Source: Pseudomonas sp. LD120 (GTDB taxonomy: Bacteria; Pseudomonadota; Gammaproteobacteria; Pseudomonadales; Pseudomonadaceae). Taken from it: a DNA stretch of 64,000 nt. Positions within the stretch are counted from its first letter, which is position 1; the number at the start of each line of letters is the position of its first letter. Shown piece by piece: positions 8,444 to 16,589 of this stretch. The stretch covers positions 744,001-808,000 of the forward strand of contig NZ_WVHL01000005.1 of assembly GCF_009861525.1 (NCBI RefSeq), written 5' to 3'. Under the pieces are notes generated by a model that was not told where the DNA came from, searched no databases, and saw only the letters and a program-made list of their open reading frames with translations. A program made the position numbers and the translations under genes.

Positions 8444-9715
8444 TCAGGCTTGTTTCAACGCCTGGTCAAGGTCTTCGAGCAGGTCTTCGATGGCTTCGAT
8501 GCCCACCGAAAGGCGGATCATCTCCGGCTTGACCCCGGCCTTGGCCTGCTCTTCCTGGTTCATCTGTCGGTGGGTGGTGGAGGCCGGGTGGCAGGCCAGG
8601 GACTTGGCGTCGCCGATGTTCACCAGGCGCTTGAAGATCTGCAGCGCGTCATAGAAGCGCACGCCCGCGGCGTAACCGCCCTTGAGACCGAAGGAGAGGA
8701 TCGCCGACGGTTTGCCCTGCATGTACTTGCACGCCAGTGCGTGGTGCGGGTGGTCGGGCAGGCCGGCGTAGCTGACCCAGGCCACCAGCGGGTGTTCCTT
8801 GAGGAACTGCGCCACCTTGAGGGCGTTGTCGGTGTGGCGCTCCATGCGCAGGGCCAGGGTTTCCAGGCCTTGCAGCAGGAGGAAGGCGTTCATGGGGGCC
8901 AGCGCCGCGCCGGTGTTGCGCAGCGGCACGGTGCGGGCTCGGGCGATAAACGCCGCCGGACCGAATTTTTCGGTATAGACCACACCGTGGTAGGCCGGCT
9001 CCGGGGTATTGAGGCTGGCGAATTTCTGCGGATGTTCGGCCCAGGGGAAGTTGCCGCTGTCGACGATCACTCCGCCCAGGGAGTTGCCGTGACCGCCGAC
9101 GTACTTGGTCACCGAGTGCACCACGATGTCGGCACCGAACTGGATCGGCTTGCACAGGATCGGCGTGGCCACGGTGTTGTCCACCATCAGCGGCACGTTG
9201 CGGGCGTGGGCGGCCTGGGCCAGGCCTTCGATGTCGACGATGTTGCCCGCCGGGTTGCCGATGCTTTCGCAGTACACCAGCTTGGTCTTGTCGTCGATCA
9301 ACTCGGCGATGGCTGCGGGCGAATCGTCCCGGGCGAAGCGCACCTCGACCCCGAAGCTGGGCAGCAGGTGGGCGAACAGGGTGTAGGTGCCGCCATACAG
9401 TTGCGGGGTGGAAACAACGTTGTCGCCAGCCTGGGTCAGGGTCTGGATCGCGTAGTGGATCGCGGCGCTGCCGGCGGCCACCGCCAGCCCGGCGATGCCG
9501 CCTTCCAGGGCGGCCATGCGCTGCTCCAGCACATCGTTGGTGGGGTTCATGATGCGGGTGTAGATGTTACCGGGTACATCGAGGTTGAACAGATCGGCAC
9601 CGTGCTGGGCGTTGTCGAACTCGAAAGCGACGTTCTGATAGATGGGCACGGCCACGGCCTTGGTGGTCGGGTCTGACTTGAATCCGTGGTGCAGGGCAAT
9701 CGTTGCGTCTTTCAT
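8444..9715 (-). CDS. metY: O-acetyl/succinyl-homoserine sulfhydrylase (MetY type)
   Basis: A 423-residue PLP enzyme of the Cys/Met metabolism family. It would form homocysteine from an acylated homoserine and sulfide. The start MKDATIALHHGF, the tyrosine-containing NIYTRIMNPTNDVLEQR segment, and the PLP lysine in VHSVTKYVGGHGNSLGG are characteristic, as is the C-terminal MIRLSVGIEAIEDLLEDLDQ. The ATG at 9715 is chosen over one 21 nt upstream because GAGG precedes it and the N-terminus then aligns with the family. It is a monocistronic gene. Acyl-group preference (acetyl or succinyl) cannot be read off. Confidence 0.92.
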   Translation of the reverse strand: MKDATIALHHGFKSDPTTKAVAVPIYQNVAFEFDNAQHGADLFNLDVPGNIYTRIMNPTNDVLEQRMAALEGGIAGLAVAAGSAAIHYAIQTLTQAGDNVVSTPQLYGGTYTLFAHLLPSFGVEVRFARDDSPAAIAELIDDKTKLVYCESIGNPAGNIVDIEGLAQAAHARNVPLMVDNTVATPILCKPIQFGADIVVHSVTKYVGGHGNSLGGVIVDSGNFPWAEHPQKFASLNTPEPAYHGVVYTEKFGPAAFIARARTVPLRNTGAALAPMNAFLLLQGLETLALRMERHTDNALKVAQFLKEHPLVAWVSYAGLPDHPHHALACKYMQGKPSAILSFGLKGGYAAGVRFYDALQIFKRLVNIGDAKSLACHPASTTHRQMNQEEQAKAGVKPEMIRLSVGIEAIEDLLEDLDQALKQA

Positions 9716-9936
9716 AAAGCCTCGACTCAGTAGCAATCCGTTTTATGAGCACAGCCAGGCAGGTCGTGTGCCCGCGCAGCAGTCAGTGGTCCCGTGTGTC
9801 TGAGTCGCCAGCAACCGCTTGAGGTGCCCGCCGCTTGGCCGCGAGCGGGCGCGTCAGTGTCCAATAGGCGCGGCGGATGGGCAAGGGGGCGCAGGCTTGC
9901 CGGGAACGGGGCGGCCGTCCTTGGCCAATGGCGGTT

Positions 9937-11361
9937 TCAGCGCGGCTGGGACCAGCCCTGGGAGCGGCTGACGGCGGCGCTGAAGGTGCGGCGCCAGGCG
10001 TCGGCCGTGGTCCGGTCGATACGGGGTTGGTAGTGGGTGCGGGTGTTGTCCAACTCCGGCAGCTCCAGACCCAGGCCACGGGCAGCCAGGGCGGCGCAGC
10101 CCAGGGCGGTGAGTTCGTCGAAACGCTGGGTGACGATGGTGCGTTGCAGGATATCGGCGAGGAACTGGGCGAAATACGGGCTGCGGGCCAGCCCGCCGTC
10201 GATCGACAGCTGGTCGGTGACGCGCAGGTGATCGTCCATCGCGGTGATCACTTCGGCGCTGCGCAGGGCCACGCCTTCCAGGACCGCCTGGCACAGGTCT
10301 TGGCGGCTGGTGGCGGCGTTCATGCCGATCCACACCGCCCCGGCGCTGCGGTCCCAGTGCGGGCAGGCCAGCCCCGACAACGCCGGGACAAAGGCCAGTT
10401 CCCGGGAAATGGCCGGTGGCTGATCGAAGGCCGCCAGCTCCGAGAAGTCGCTGAACAGGCCCAGCCGCCCGGCCCACTCCACCGCGGCGCTGGCGTCGTA
10501 CACGCCGCCGTCCATGGCATACACCGGCTGGCCATCGACCTGCCAGGCGATGGTGGCCAGCAGGCCTTTTTCCGGTGCGCGGATGATCTGATCGCCAGTG
10601 ACGGTCAGGGCGAAGGCGCCGGTGCCGAAGGTGATCTTGGCGTCCCCCGGCTGCCGGCAACCGTGGCCGTAGAGCGAGGCTTGCTGGTCCACCACCGAGG
10701 CGCTGATGGGCGTCTGGCCGATGCGCCCGAAGTTGCCGACCGTGGCGCGGATCGGTGGCAGGGCCTCTAGCGGGACGCCGAACAGTGCACACAACTGCGG
10801 GTCCCACTGGCCGGTGGCGAGGTTCATCAGCGAGGTGCGCGAGGCGGTGGTGATGTCGGTGGCATAGACCCCGGCCAGGCGGTCGAGGAAGTAGGCATCG
10901 GTGGTGCCCAGGCGCAGGCGGCCGGCACTCAGGGCTGCTTGTGCCGCCGGCAGGTTCTCTACGATCCAGGCCAGCTTGCTGGCGGAAAAATAGGCGTCCA
11001 GAGGCAATCCGGCCCGCTCCAGGGTCAGGGCTTCGGCTCCGTTAGCCCGCAGTTCCTCGATGCGTGCGGCGCTGCGGTTGTCCTGCCAGACGATCACCGG
11101 AGACAGCGGTGCGCCACTGATGGCGTCCCAGGCCAAGCAGCTTTCGCCCTGATTGGCCAAACCGATGGCGTCGACCCGGCCGGTGGCTTCCAGGCAGCGT
11201 TGCAGGTTGGCCAGCAGTTCCAGCGGGTCGTGCTCGACCCAGCCCGGACGAGGGTGATGCTGCTGGTGGCGCAGCGCCAGTTGGATGTCGGCACGGCCTT
11301 GCATGTCCACAACCAGTACGCGGGTGCTGGTGGTGCCCTGGTCAAGTGCGGCTATTCGCAT
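9937..11361 (-). CDS. FGGY-family kinase, glycerol-kinase-like
   Basis: A 474-residue sugar/polyol kinase whose N-terminus MRIAALDQGTTSTRVLV and PGWVEHDPLEL segment closely follow GlpK. Of the GlpK residues that hold glycerol, the Glu, Tyr and Asp are present (in NQGES, DAYFSASK and VDQQASLYG), but the Arg preceding the Glu (NQRET in E. coli GlpK) is Gly here. The phosphate-binding region (TFGTGAFAL) and a late GG-containing loop (SIDGGLARSPYFAQF) are intact, so it should be an active kinase with a substrate other than plain glycerol. It is the last gene of the three-gene leftward operon, 27 nt behind the FAD oxidoreductase. I infer that it phosphorylates the island's substrate; the identity is unknown. 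Confidence 0.85.
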   Translation of the reverse strand: MRIAALDQGTTSTRVLVVDMQGRADIQLALRHQQHHPRPGWVEHDPLELLANLQRCLEATGRVDAIGLANQGESCLAWDAISGAPLSPVIVWQDNRSAARIEELRANGAEALTLERAGLPLDAYFSASKLAWIVENLPAAQAALSAGRLRLGTTDAYFLDRLAGVYATDITTASRTSLMNLATGQWDPQLCALFGVPLEALPPIRATVGNFGRIGQTPISASVVDQQASLYGHGCRQPGDAKITFGTGAFALTVTGDQIIRAPEKGLLATIAWQVDGQPVYAMDGGVYDASAAVEWAGRLGLFSDFSELAAFDQPPAISRELAFVPALSGLACPHWDRSAGAVWIGMNAATSRQDLCQAVLEGVALRSAEVITAMDDHLRVTDQLSIDGGLARSPYFAQFLADILQRTIVTQRFDELTALGCAALAARGLGLELPELDNTRTHYQPRIDRTTADAWRRTFSAAVSRSQGWSQPR

Positions 11362-11388
11362 GGTCTTTTCTCTTGTTGTGGGACGGGC

Positions 11389-12621
11389 CTAGTCGATGCA
11401 GATGTCCAGTTGGTCAAGGTGTTCCGGCAGTTGCAGTTCCTTGAGGGGAATCAGCAGGCGCCGTTCCGGCAGTGTCGAGACCGGGCGGCTCCAGAGCTCC
11501 AGGCCTTGGGCGCGGACCCGCAAGGTGCCGCTGACCGCCCGGCTGACCCGCAGTTGGATGTGCCGCAGGCCCGCGAGCTCGCCGCGCACCAGCCGGCCCG
11601 GTACGCCGAGCTTGATCGGGGCTGCGTATTTCAGGGTCAGCGCGTCATGGGGAGCGGGTAGCTGGTTGCACAGGGCCAGTGCCATCAGGCTGCCGATACG
11701 CCGCCCTTCACGGTAGGACCAGCCGGCGGTCTCGATCGGTCGCAGCAGGTTGCCGGCGGCGAAGTAGGCCGGGTCCGAGCAGCGCCCGTACTGGTCGATC
11801 TTCGGCCCGCCGCTACCGCTGTCCAGCTGCAGGTGGCTCTGGCGCACCAGGCTCGACTCAGGGGTGAACTGGCCCGTGAGCAGCACGCCGTCGCAGACAA
11901 TCTCGCGCACCTGACCGTCGGCCAGGCGCACCTGGGCCGATTCCACCCGGCCGGTGCCGTTGATCGCCAGCAATTGCGCGCCGAAATGCATGGGAATGCC
12001 CAGCAAGCGTGGAAACAGCGACATCGGCCAGCGTGCGGTTGCCCGATTGTTGGCTTCGAGTACCGCTACCGGGCGGATTCCTGCGCGCCGGCAACTGAGT
12101 ACGGCGGACAGGCTGACCAGCTCGGTGCCGACGATCAGCGGTCGTTCAAAGGGCTTGAGGTGCTGCATATAGAGGAAGTTCTGCAACGCTCCGGTGTTGA
12201 TCACGCCCACCGGGCGGTCGCCGGACAGCAGGCGTGCCGAGCGCGGGGTTTCCCGGGCGCCGGTGGCGATCAGGACCTTTTTTGCCTGGATCTGCCGCGG
12301 CCCGTCGGGGCTCGCCAGGCGCAGCAGGCCGCCGGGTTCCAGGCCGACCACGGTATGGCGCAGCAGCAGAACTACGCCGGCCTGCAGCGCGGCCTCGACA
12401 TTGCGTCGGGCGTAGGCCGGACCACTGAGAACACGCTGGTATTCACCCATGCCGAAGGGCGGGTGAGCGCAGTGCCGGGGAATGCCGCCGGCCTCGTTTT
12501 CACGCTCGATCACAATCACCGGGCCGATGCCCTGGCGCCGCAGTTCAATGGCGGCCGCTAGGCCCGCCGGGCCGCTGCCGATAATGGCCGCTTCGGCCTG
12601 AAGGAGTTCAGTGCTGTTCAT
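11389..12621 (-). CDS. NAD(P)/FAD-dependent oxidoreductase, GlpA partner
   Basis: A 410-residue flavoprotein with an N-terminal FAD-binding GSGPAGLAAAIELRR motif and an ERENEAGGIPRHCAHPP segment. A second nucleotide-binding region (KVLIATGARETPRSARLL) is seen near residue 115. This type commonly pairs with a GlpA-like dehydrogenase, as in HcnB/HcnC, opine and hydroxyproline oxidases, and in glycerol operons of anaerobes. The ATG at 12621 gives a normal Rossmann N-terminus; it overlaps the end of the GlpA-like gene by 14 nt, so translation is probably coupled. The last ~90 residues (ending LDQLDICID) form an extra beta-rich tail that I do not recognise. Confidence 0.82.
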   Translation of the reverse strand: MNSTELLQAEAAIIGSGPAGLAAAIELRRQGIGPVIVIERENEAGGIPRHCAHPPFGMGEYQRVLSGPAYARRNVEAALQAGVVLLLRHTVVGLEPGGLLRLASPDGPRQIQAKKVLIATGARETPRSARLLSGDRPVGVINTGALQNFLYMQHLKPFERPLIVGTELVSLSAVLSCRRAGIRPVAVLEANNRATARWPMSLFPRLLGIPMHFGAQLLAINGTGRVESAQVRLADGQVREIVCDGVLLTGQFTPESSLVRQSHLQLDSGSGGPKIDQYGRCSDPAYFAAGNLLRPIETAGWSYREGRRIGSLMALALCNQLPAPHDALTLKYAAPIKLGVPGRLVRGELAGLRHIQLRVSRAVSGTLRVRAQGLELWSRPVSTLPERRLLIPLKELQLPEHLDQLDICID

Positions 12622-14014
12622 GGCAACGACCTGTGGCAAGTGGGACGGCCAGCTGGCTGGCACTGAGTTCGGCGACCTGGGCCGAGCAATAGAAACCCTG
12701 GCAGCGACCCATGCAGGCGCGAGTGCGACGCTTGAGCCCGCCCAGATCGCCGGGGGGCAGAGGGCTGTGCAAGGCGGTCTCGATTTCGCGACGGGTCACC
12801 AGTTCGCAATGGCAGACGATTTCGCCATAGCCGGGGCGTTGCCAGTCCCGGGGCAAGTGCTCCGCGAGGTTGGGCATCTGCGGCCAGACCGGCTCGCGCA
12901 CCGGATGATGCTGGCGGCGTTGGCTGTACAACCCGTAGACGTGCCGGGCAATGCCCAGAGCGGCGGTAAGCCCGGTGGAGCGGATGCCGCCGACGGTGAT
13001 CCAGTGGCGGGAGTGATCGGCCTGGATCCGGTATTCCTTCTTTTCGCTGGCCGGGCGCAGCCCCGCGTAGGTGGCGGTGACCGGCATTCCGGCGAGGCCG
13101 GGAATCCGTTCCACGGCAGCGTCGATCAGGCTTTGCAGGGTCGGGCCGTCGAGCCCGGCATGCACTCGGTCCTCCTGTTCTTCGGCGGTAGGGCCCACCA
13201 GCAAGTTGCCGTAGACGGTGCGGGTCAGGACGATGCCTTTGGTGCGTTCGTTGGGCACCGGCAGGACGATGCGCTCCAGCAGTTTGGCCGCGGCCTTGTC
13301 GAAGACCACGAACTGGCCCTTGCGCGGCATGATGCGAAATTCGCTGTGGCCCAGCAGGTTGTGCTCCAGGGTGTCACCGAACAGCCCCGCGCAGTTGATC
13401 ACCTGGGCGCTGCGCAAGGTGCCCTGGTTGGTATGCAGGGTCCAGGCATCACCATCGAACTGGCCTTGCTGCACCTCGCACCGCAACTGCACCCGGGCGC
13501 CATGGGCCATGGCCTGTTGCAGGTAGCCCAGGGGCGCGGACCAGGGGTCGATCAGGTGTTCGTCGGGCACCAGCACCGCGCCCACCGCGTGATTGGCCAG
13601 ATGGGGTTCCAGGGCGAGGATCTCGCTGCGTTCCAGCAGGCGCACGTTATTGACCCCATTGGCCTGGGCCTGGGCGAGAATCCCCGGCAGGCGGGCCTGA
13701 TCCTCAGCGTTCCAGGCCACCACCAGGGCGCCACTCCTGAGCAGCGGCAAGTTCATGGCCGAGTGAATCTCCAGGTATTCCTGGTACCCGGCCTGCATGC
13801 ACTGCAGCTCCAGGCTGCCGCTGGGTGCGTCGAAGCCGGTGTGCAGGATGGCGCTGTTGGCCTTGCTGGCGCCGGAAAGAATGTCGCTGCCCTTTTCCAG
13901 CAGCACCACCCGTGCACCCTCCAGGGCAAAGCGCCTGGCCATGGCGCAACCGACGACCCCGCCACCGACGATGGCTACATCGAAAGTCACACTGTTCGGA
14001 TAAAGTTCGGTCAT
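12608..14014 (-). CDS. GlpA-like FAD dehydrogenase with BFD-type [2Fe-2S] domain
   Basis: A 468-residue protein. Residues 10-370 form a DadA/GlpD-type FAD oxidoreductase (DVAIVGGGVVGCAMARRFAL near the start; SKANSAILHTGF; GGIRSTGLTAALGIARHVYG). The C-terminal ~70 residues carry four cysteines in a BFD-like pattern (VCHCELV then CMGRCQGFYC), suggesting an Fe-S cluster. This fusion is typical of GlpA-type glycerol-3-phosphate dehydrogenases and similar oxidases. It probably oxidises the phosphorylated product of the downstream kinase and passes electrons through the partner flavoprotein. The ATG at 14014 is preferred over a GTG 30 nt upstream. A TCGGTCA half-site overlaps the start codon. True substrate unknown. 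Confidence 0.85.
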   Translation of the reverse strand: MTELYPNSVTFDVAIVGGGVVGCAMARRFALEGARVVLLEKGSDILSGASKANSAILHTGFDAPSGSLELQCMQAGYQEYLEIHSAMNLPLLRSGALVVAWNAEDQARLPGILAQAQANGVNNVRLLERSEILALEPHLANHAVGAVLVPDEHLIDPWSAPLGYLQQAMAHGARVQLRCEVQQGQFDGDAWTLHTNQGTLRSAQVINCAGLFGDTLEHNLLGHSEFRIMPRKGQFVVFDKAAAKLLERIVLPVPNERTKGIVLTRTVYGNLLVGPTAEEQEDRVHAGLDGPTLQSLIDAAVERIPGLAGMPVTATYAGLRPASEKKEYRIQADHSRHWITVGGIRSTGLTAALGIARHVYGLYSQRRQHHPVREPVWPQMPNLAEHLPRDWQRPGYGEIVCHCELVTRREIETALHSPLPPGDLGGLKRRTRACMGRCQGFYCSAQVAELSASQLAVPLATGRCHEQH

Positions 14015-14120
14015 ATAAATGCCTGTTTCCTGCGGTAACACCAAAGTCGTGTGCAGGAATCAAAGCATATTGCGGGCCATGATTGTTGTTTTTATTTCTT
14101 ATTCGGTCATATATCGGTCA
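14007..14120. promoter_or_regulatory. Candidate DeoR-type operator sites upstream of the leftward operon
   Basis: TCGGTCA occurs at 14007-14013 (over the start codon), 14103-14109 and 14114-14120. The last two are 11 bp apart, direct repeats of TCGGTCATATA form. The 158-bp gap also holds a weak hairpin with AGGCGGT/ACCGCCT arms at 14137-14155 just after the DeoR gene, which lacks a T run. Binding by the adjacent regulator is inferred. Confidence 0.45.
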
Positions 14121-14172
14121 GTTATTTGTGGATTTAAGGCGGTGGGCGACCGCCTGCCACACCGGGGCGGGC

Positions 14173-14937
14173 TCAGGCCTGCGCCACCAGATGCACTTCC
14201 ACGCCGGCTTTTTCCAACGCCGCCTGCAGTGCCGGGCCGGGCTGGCGATCAATCACCAGGCGGTCGATGCGCTCCAGTGGGAATACCTTGAACAGACCAC
14301 GGCGTTCCAGCTTCGAGGAGTCGGCGATTACGGTCAGTTGGCGGGCCTGGGCAATCATGGCGCGAGCGACTTCGGCCTCTTCGATGGAGAAGTCCATGGC
14401 GCCGTCTTCATTCAGTGCACCGATGGTGATCACCGCGTGTTCGGCGTTGAAGCGGGTGATCTGCTCCAGGGCCAGGGTGCCGACGTTCTGCGTCGAGTCG
14501 GGCCGGTATTCGCCACCGATCATGAACACCCGGTTACCGGATTCGCCCAGGCAGCCGGCGATTGGCAGTGAGTTGGTGATGACCGTCAGGCGCGTGAGCT
14601 GGGCCAGTTCCCGGGCGAAGAACAGGGTGGTGGTCCCGGTATCGATAAAGATGCTGTCCCCGGCGCAGAACAGGCCGGCGGCGTAGCGAGCAATGGCGCG
14701 CTTCTCCTGGGCGTGTTCGTTCATGCGGGTCTGGAAGGTGTTTTCGTGTTCACCGGTAGGCGGCAGGGCCGCGCCGCCATGGAACTTGGTAACCAGGCCG
14801 TTTTCCGCCAGTTCGCTGAGGTCGCGGCGAATGGTTTCCTGGGAGGTGGCGGTAATGCGGGCCAGTTCCTCCACGGAAATTCGCTCCCGCTGGCGCAGGA
14901 GTTCGAGAATCTGCTGTCGTCGTTCGTTGGGGCGCAT
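14173..14937 (-). CDS. DeoR-family transcriptional regulator (GlpR-like)
   Basis: A 254-residue regulator. Residues 1-55 form the winged helix-turn-helix (MRPNERRQQILELLRQRERI, then ATSQETIRRDLSELAENGLV), followed by a sugar-phosphate-sensing DeoR C-terminal domain (DSIFIDTGTTTLFFARELA; VITNSLPIAG). The family usually represses catabolic operons and responds to a phosphorylated intermediate, which here could be the kinase product. The ATG at 14937 is chosen because GGAAAG precedes it and the HTH then starts at residue 1. It is read leftward, upstream of the GlpA-like operon and divergent from the EutH-like gene. It probably controls both through the TCGGTCA sites. Confidence 0.9.
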   Translation of the reverse strand: MRPNERRQQILELLRQRERISVEELARITATSQETIRRDLSELAENGLVTKFHGGAALPPTGEHENTFQTRMNEHAQEKRAIARYAAGLFCAGDSIFIDTGTTTLFFARELAQLTRLTVITNSLPIAGCLGESGNRVFMIGGEYRPDSTQNVGTLALEQITRFNAEHAVITIGALNEDGAMDFSIEEAEVARAMIAQARQLTVIADSSKLERRGLFKVFPLERIDRLVIDRQPGPALQAALEKAGVEVHLVAQA

Positions 14938-15021
14938 GGGGCTTTCCGTTAGTGGTACTTCGCCACACAAATGGGCAGTTTTTGTTACTTACGCACACAT
15001 TTTGCACATTTGTATGCAAAT

Positions 15022-15141
15022 TCGGTCAGGTTCGATGGCGAAGTTAAGCATTTAACTGCAGGTTTAACAATCTTGACCGGTCACCCGATTCGCCAGGCTA
15101 TATCGCCTCATGGAGGCTTTGGTGATAGATATTGTGACCGA
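15022..15141. promoter_or_regulatory. Candidate DeoR-type operator sites upstream of the EutH-like gene
   Basis: Half-sites of the same sequence as before the leftward operon: TCGGTCA (15022-15028), a palindrome TGACCGGTCA (15074-15083) and TGACCGA (15135-15141). They lie in the 380-bp gap between the divergent DeoR and EutH-like genes. The rest of that gap is AT-richer than the surroundings and shows no small gene. Confidence 0.45.
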
Positions 15142-15184
15142 TAAATGAGTGTTTGCAGGTAAAAACCACAACTAATACACATTG

Positions 15185-15199
15185 TGGCACAGGAAATGC
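15185..15199 (+). promoter_or_regulatory. Possible sigma-54 promoter for the EutH-like gene
   Basis: TGGCAC, five bases, then ATGC gives the diagnostic GG-N10-GC spacing (GG at 15186-15187, GC at 15198-15199). The -12 element is ATGC rather than the ideal TTGC. It also sits inside an inverted repeat with CACAGG and CCTGTG arms (15188-15205). It is about 120 nt before the ATG. No enhancer-binding protein gene is nearby. Confidence 0.35.
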
Positions 15200-15317
15200 C
15201 CTGTGTTTGCAGACCGGGTCATTGCCCGCCTTGGCGATGAGATGACCAGCGCTGGCCTCAACAAGAACCTCCCCGGTGGGGGAAACCTATAAATGAAGCG
15301 CAGAGAGATGAACCCAC

Positions 15318-16553
15318 ATGGCTGAATTTGGAAACTACGTCATTTACCTGATCATGCTCGGCGCCGTGGTCGGCGCCCTGTCATCCATCATCAAGCCCGA
15401 CAGTGGCCTGGGTAAGGAGTTCGTCAACGGTATCCACTCCATTGGTCCGGTATTTCTGGCCCAGGCCGGGATCATGGTGGCGATTCCCTACCTGTCCCAG
15501 GGCATCTCCCATGCGCTGGGGCCGTTCTTCAATGCCCTGGGGTCGGATGTGTCGATTGCGGCGTTGTCGATCATCGCCGTGGACATGGGCGGCTATCAGT
15601 TGGCCAATGCCCTGACCGCCAACCGCGACCTGTGGATCACCGCGATGCTGGTGGGCTACACCTCGGGGGCGACCATCGTCTACCTGATCCCGGTGGGCCT
15701 GACCATGCTTGAGCGCAAGGACCACAAGTACCTGGCCCTGGGCGCCATGGCCGGGTTGATCAGTATTCCTTTCGCGGTGCTGATGTCGCTGCTGATCATC
15801 ACCGCTACCCAACTGCCGGTGCGCGATATCGTCTCCACCAACTCCGAGGCGCTGTACTACCTGTCCCTGGGGTTTGTCGACATGCTCAAGCTGCTGGCGC
15901 CGCTGTTCGTGTTCTGCTTCCTGCTGGCGGCAGGGCTGCGCTACCGGCCGCGCATGATGGTCGGTGGCTTCCTGGTGTTCGGCAAGATCATGGACGCGGC
16001 GATCAAGCTGATCCTGGCCCTGAGCATCGTCGAGCACTTCACCAAGTTCTTCAGCATCAACTTCGGCGGCTGGGGCTTCGACCCGATGTTCGCCGATGAA
16101 AAGGAGCTGTTCCGGGCCATCGAGATCGCCGGTTACATCGGCATCATGCTCGCCGGCACCTTCCCCATCTGCTACCTGTTCCAGCGCTACTGCAAAAAGC
16201 CCATGGAGCTGCTGGGACGCCAGTTGAACCTGTCCAGCACCGGTGCTGCGGGCTTTGTCATGGTGTTCGCCAACATCATCGCCACCTACCACCTGTTCAA
16301 GCACATGACCGCTCGCGACAAAGTGCTGTGCGTGGCCCTGGGGGTCTGTGCCCAGGCGCTGATCGGCGATCACCTGGCGTTTACCGCGAACTTCCAGCCG
16401 AGCCTGATCCTGCCTGTGCTCATCGGCAAACTGTTCGGCGGCTTGCTGGCGGTGGCGATTGCCATCCGTATCTCGGTCCCGGCCGCCCAGCGTTATGAGC
16501 TGCAAGAGCAGGAACAGGCCGCGGCCTTTGCCCTGCAACCTGCGCGGACCTGA
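15318..16553 (+). CDS. EutH-like (ethanolamine permease family) transporter
   Basis: A 411-residue polytopic membrane protein with about ten hydrophobic segments. The conserved middle (AVDMGGYQLANAL, then SGATIVYLIPVGLTMLE, DHKYLALGAMAGLISIPFAV) follows the EutH pattern, in which DMGG, PTIVFSIPV and RRYLALG occur at the same places. EutH carries ethanolamine in eut operons, but no eut enzyme genes are present here; the neighbours are a kinase and G3P-dehydrogenase-like enzymes. I infer that it imports the island's substrate, perhaps a small amino-alcohol or polyol. The ATG at 15318 is preceded by AGAGATGAACCCAC. DUF1937 follows after 36 nt in the same operon. Confidence 0.8.
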   Translation: MAEFGNYVIYLIMLGAVVGALSSIIKPDSGLGKEFVNGIHSIGPVFLAQAGIMVAIPYLSQGISHALGPFFNALGSDVSIAALSIIAVDMGGYQLANALTANRDLWITAMLVGYTSGATIVYLIPVGLTMLERKDHKYLALGAMAGLISIPFAVLMSLLIITATQLPVRDIVSTNSEALYYLSLGFVDMLKLLAPLFVFCFLLAAGLRYRPRMMVGGFLVFGKIMDAAIKLILALSIVEHFTKFFSINFGGWGFDPMFADEKELFRAIEIAGYIGIMLAGTFPICYLFQRYCKKPMELLGRQLNLSSTGAAGFVMVFANIIATYHLFKHMTARDKVLCVALGVCAQALIGDHLAFTANFQPSLILPVLIGKLFGGLLAVAIAIRISVPAAQRYELQEQEQAAAFALQPART

Positions 16554-16589
16554 GGGTCCGCTCCACCTATCCCTGAAGTCGAGGTAACG

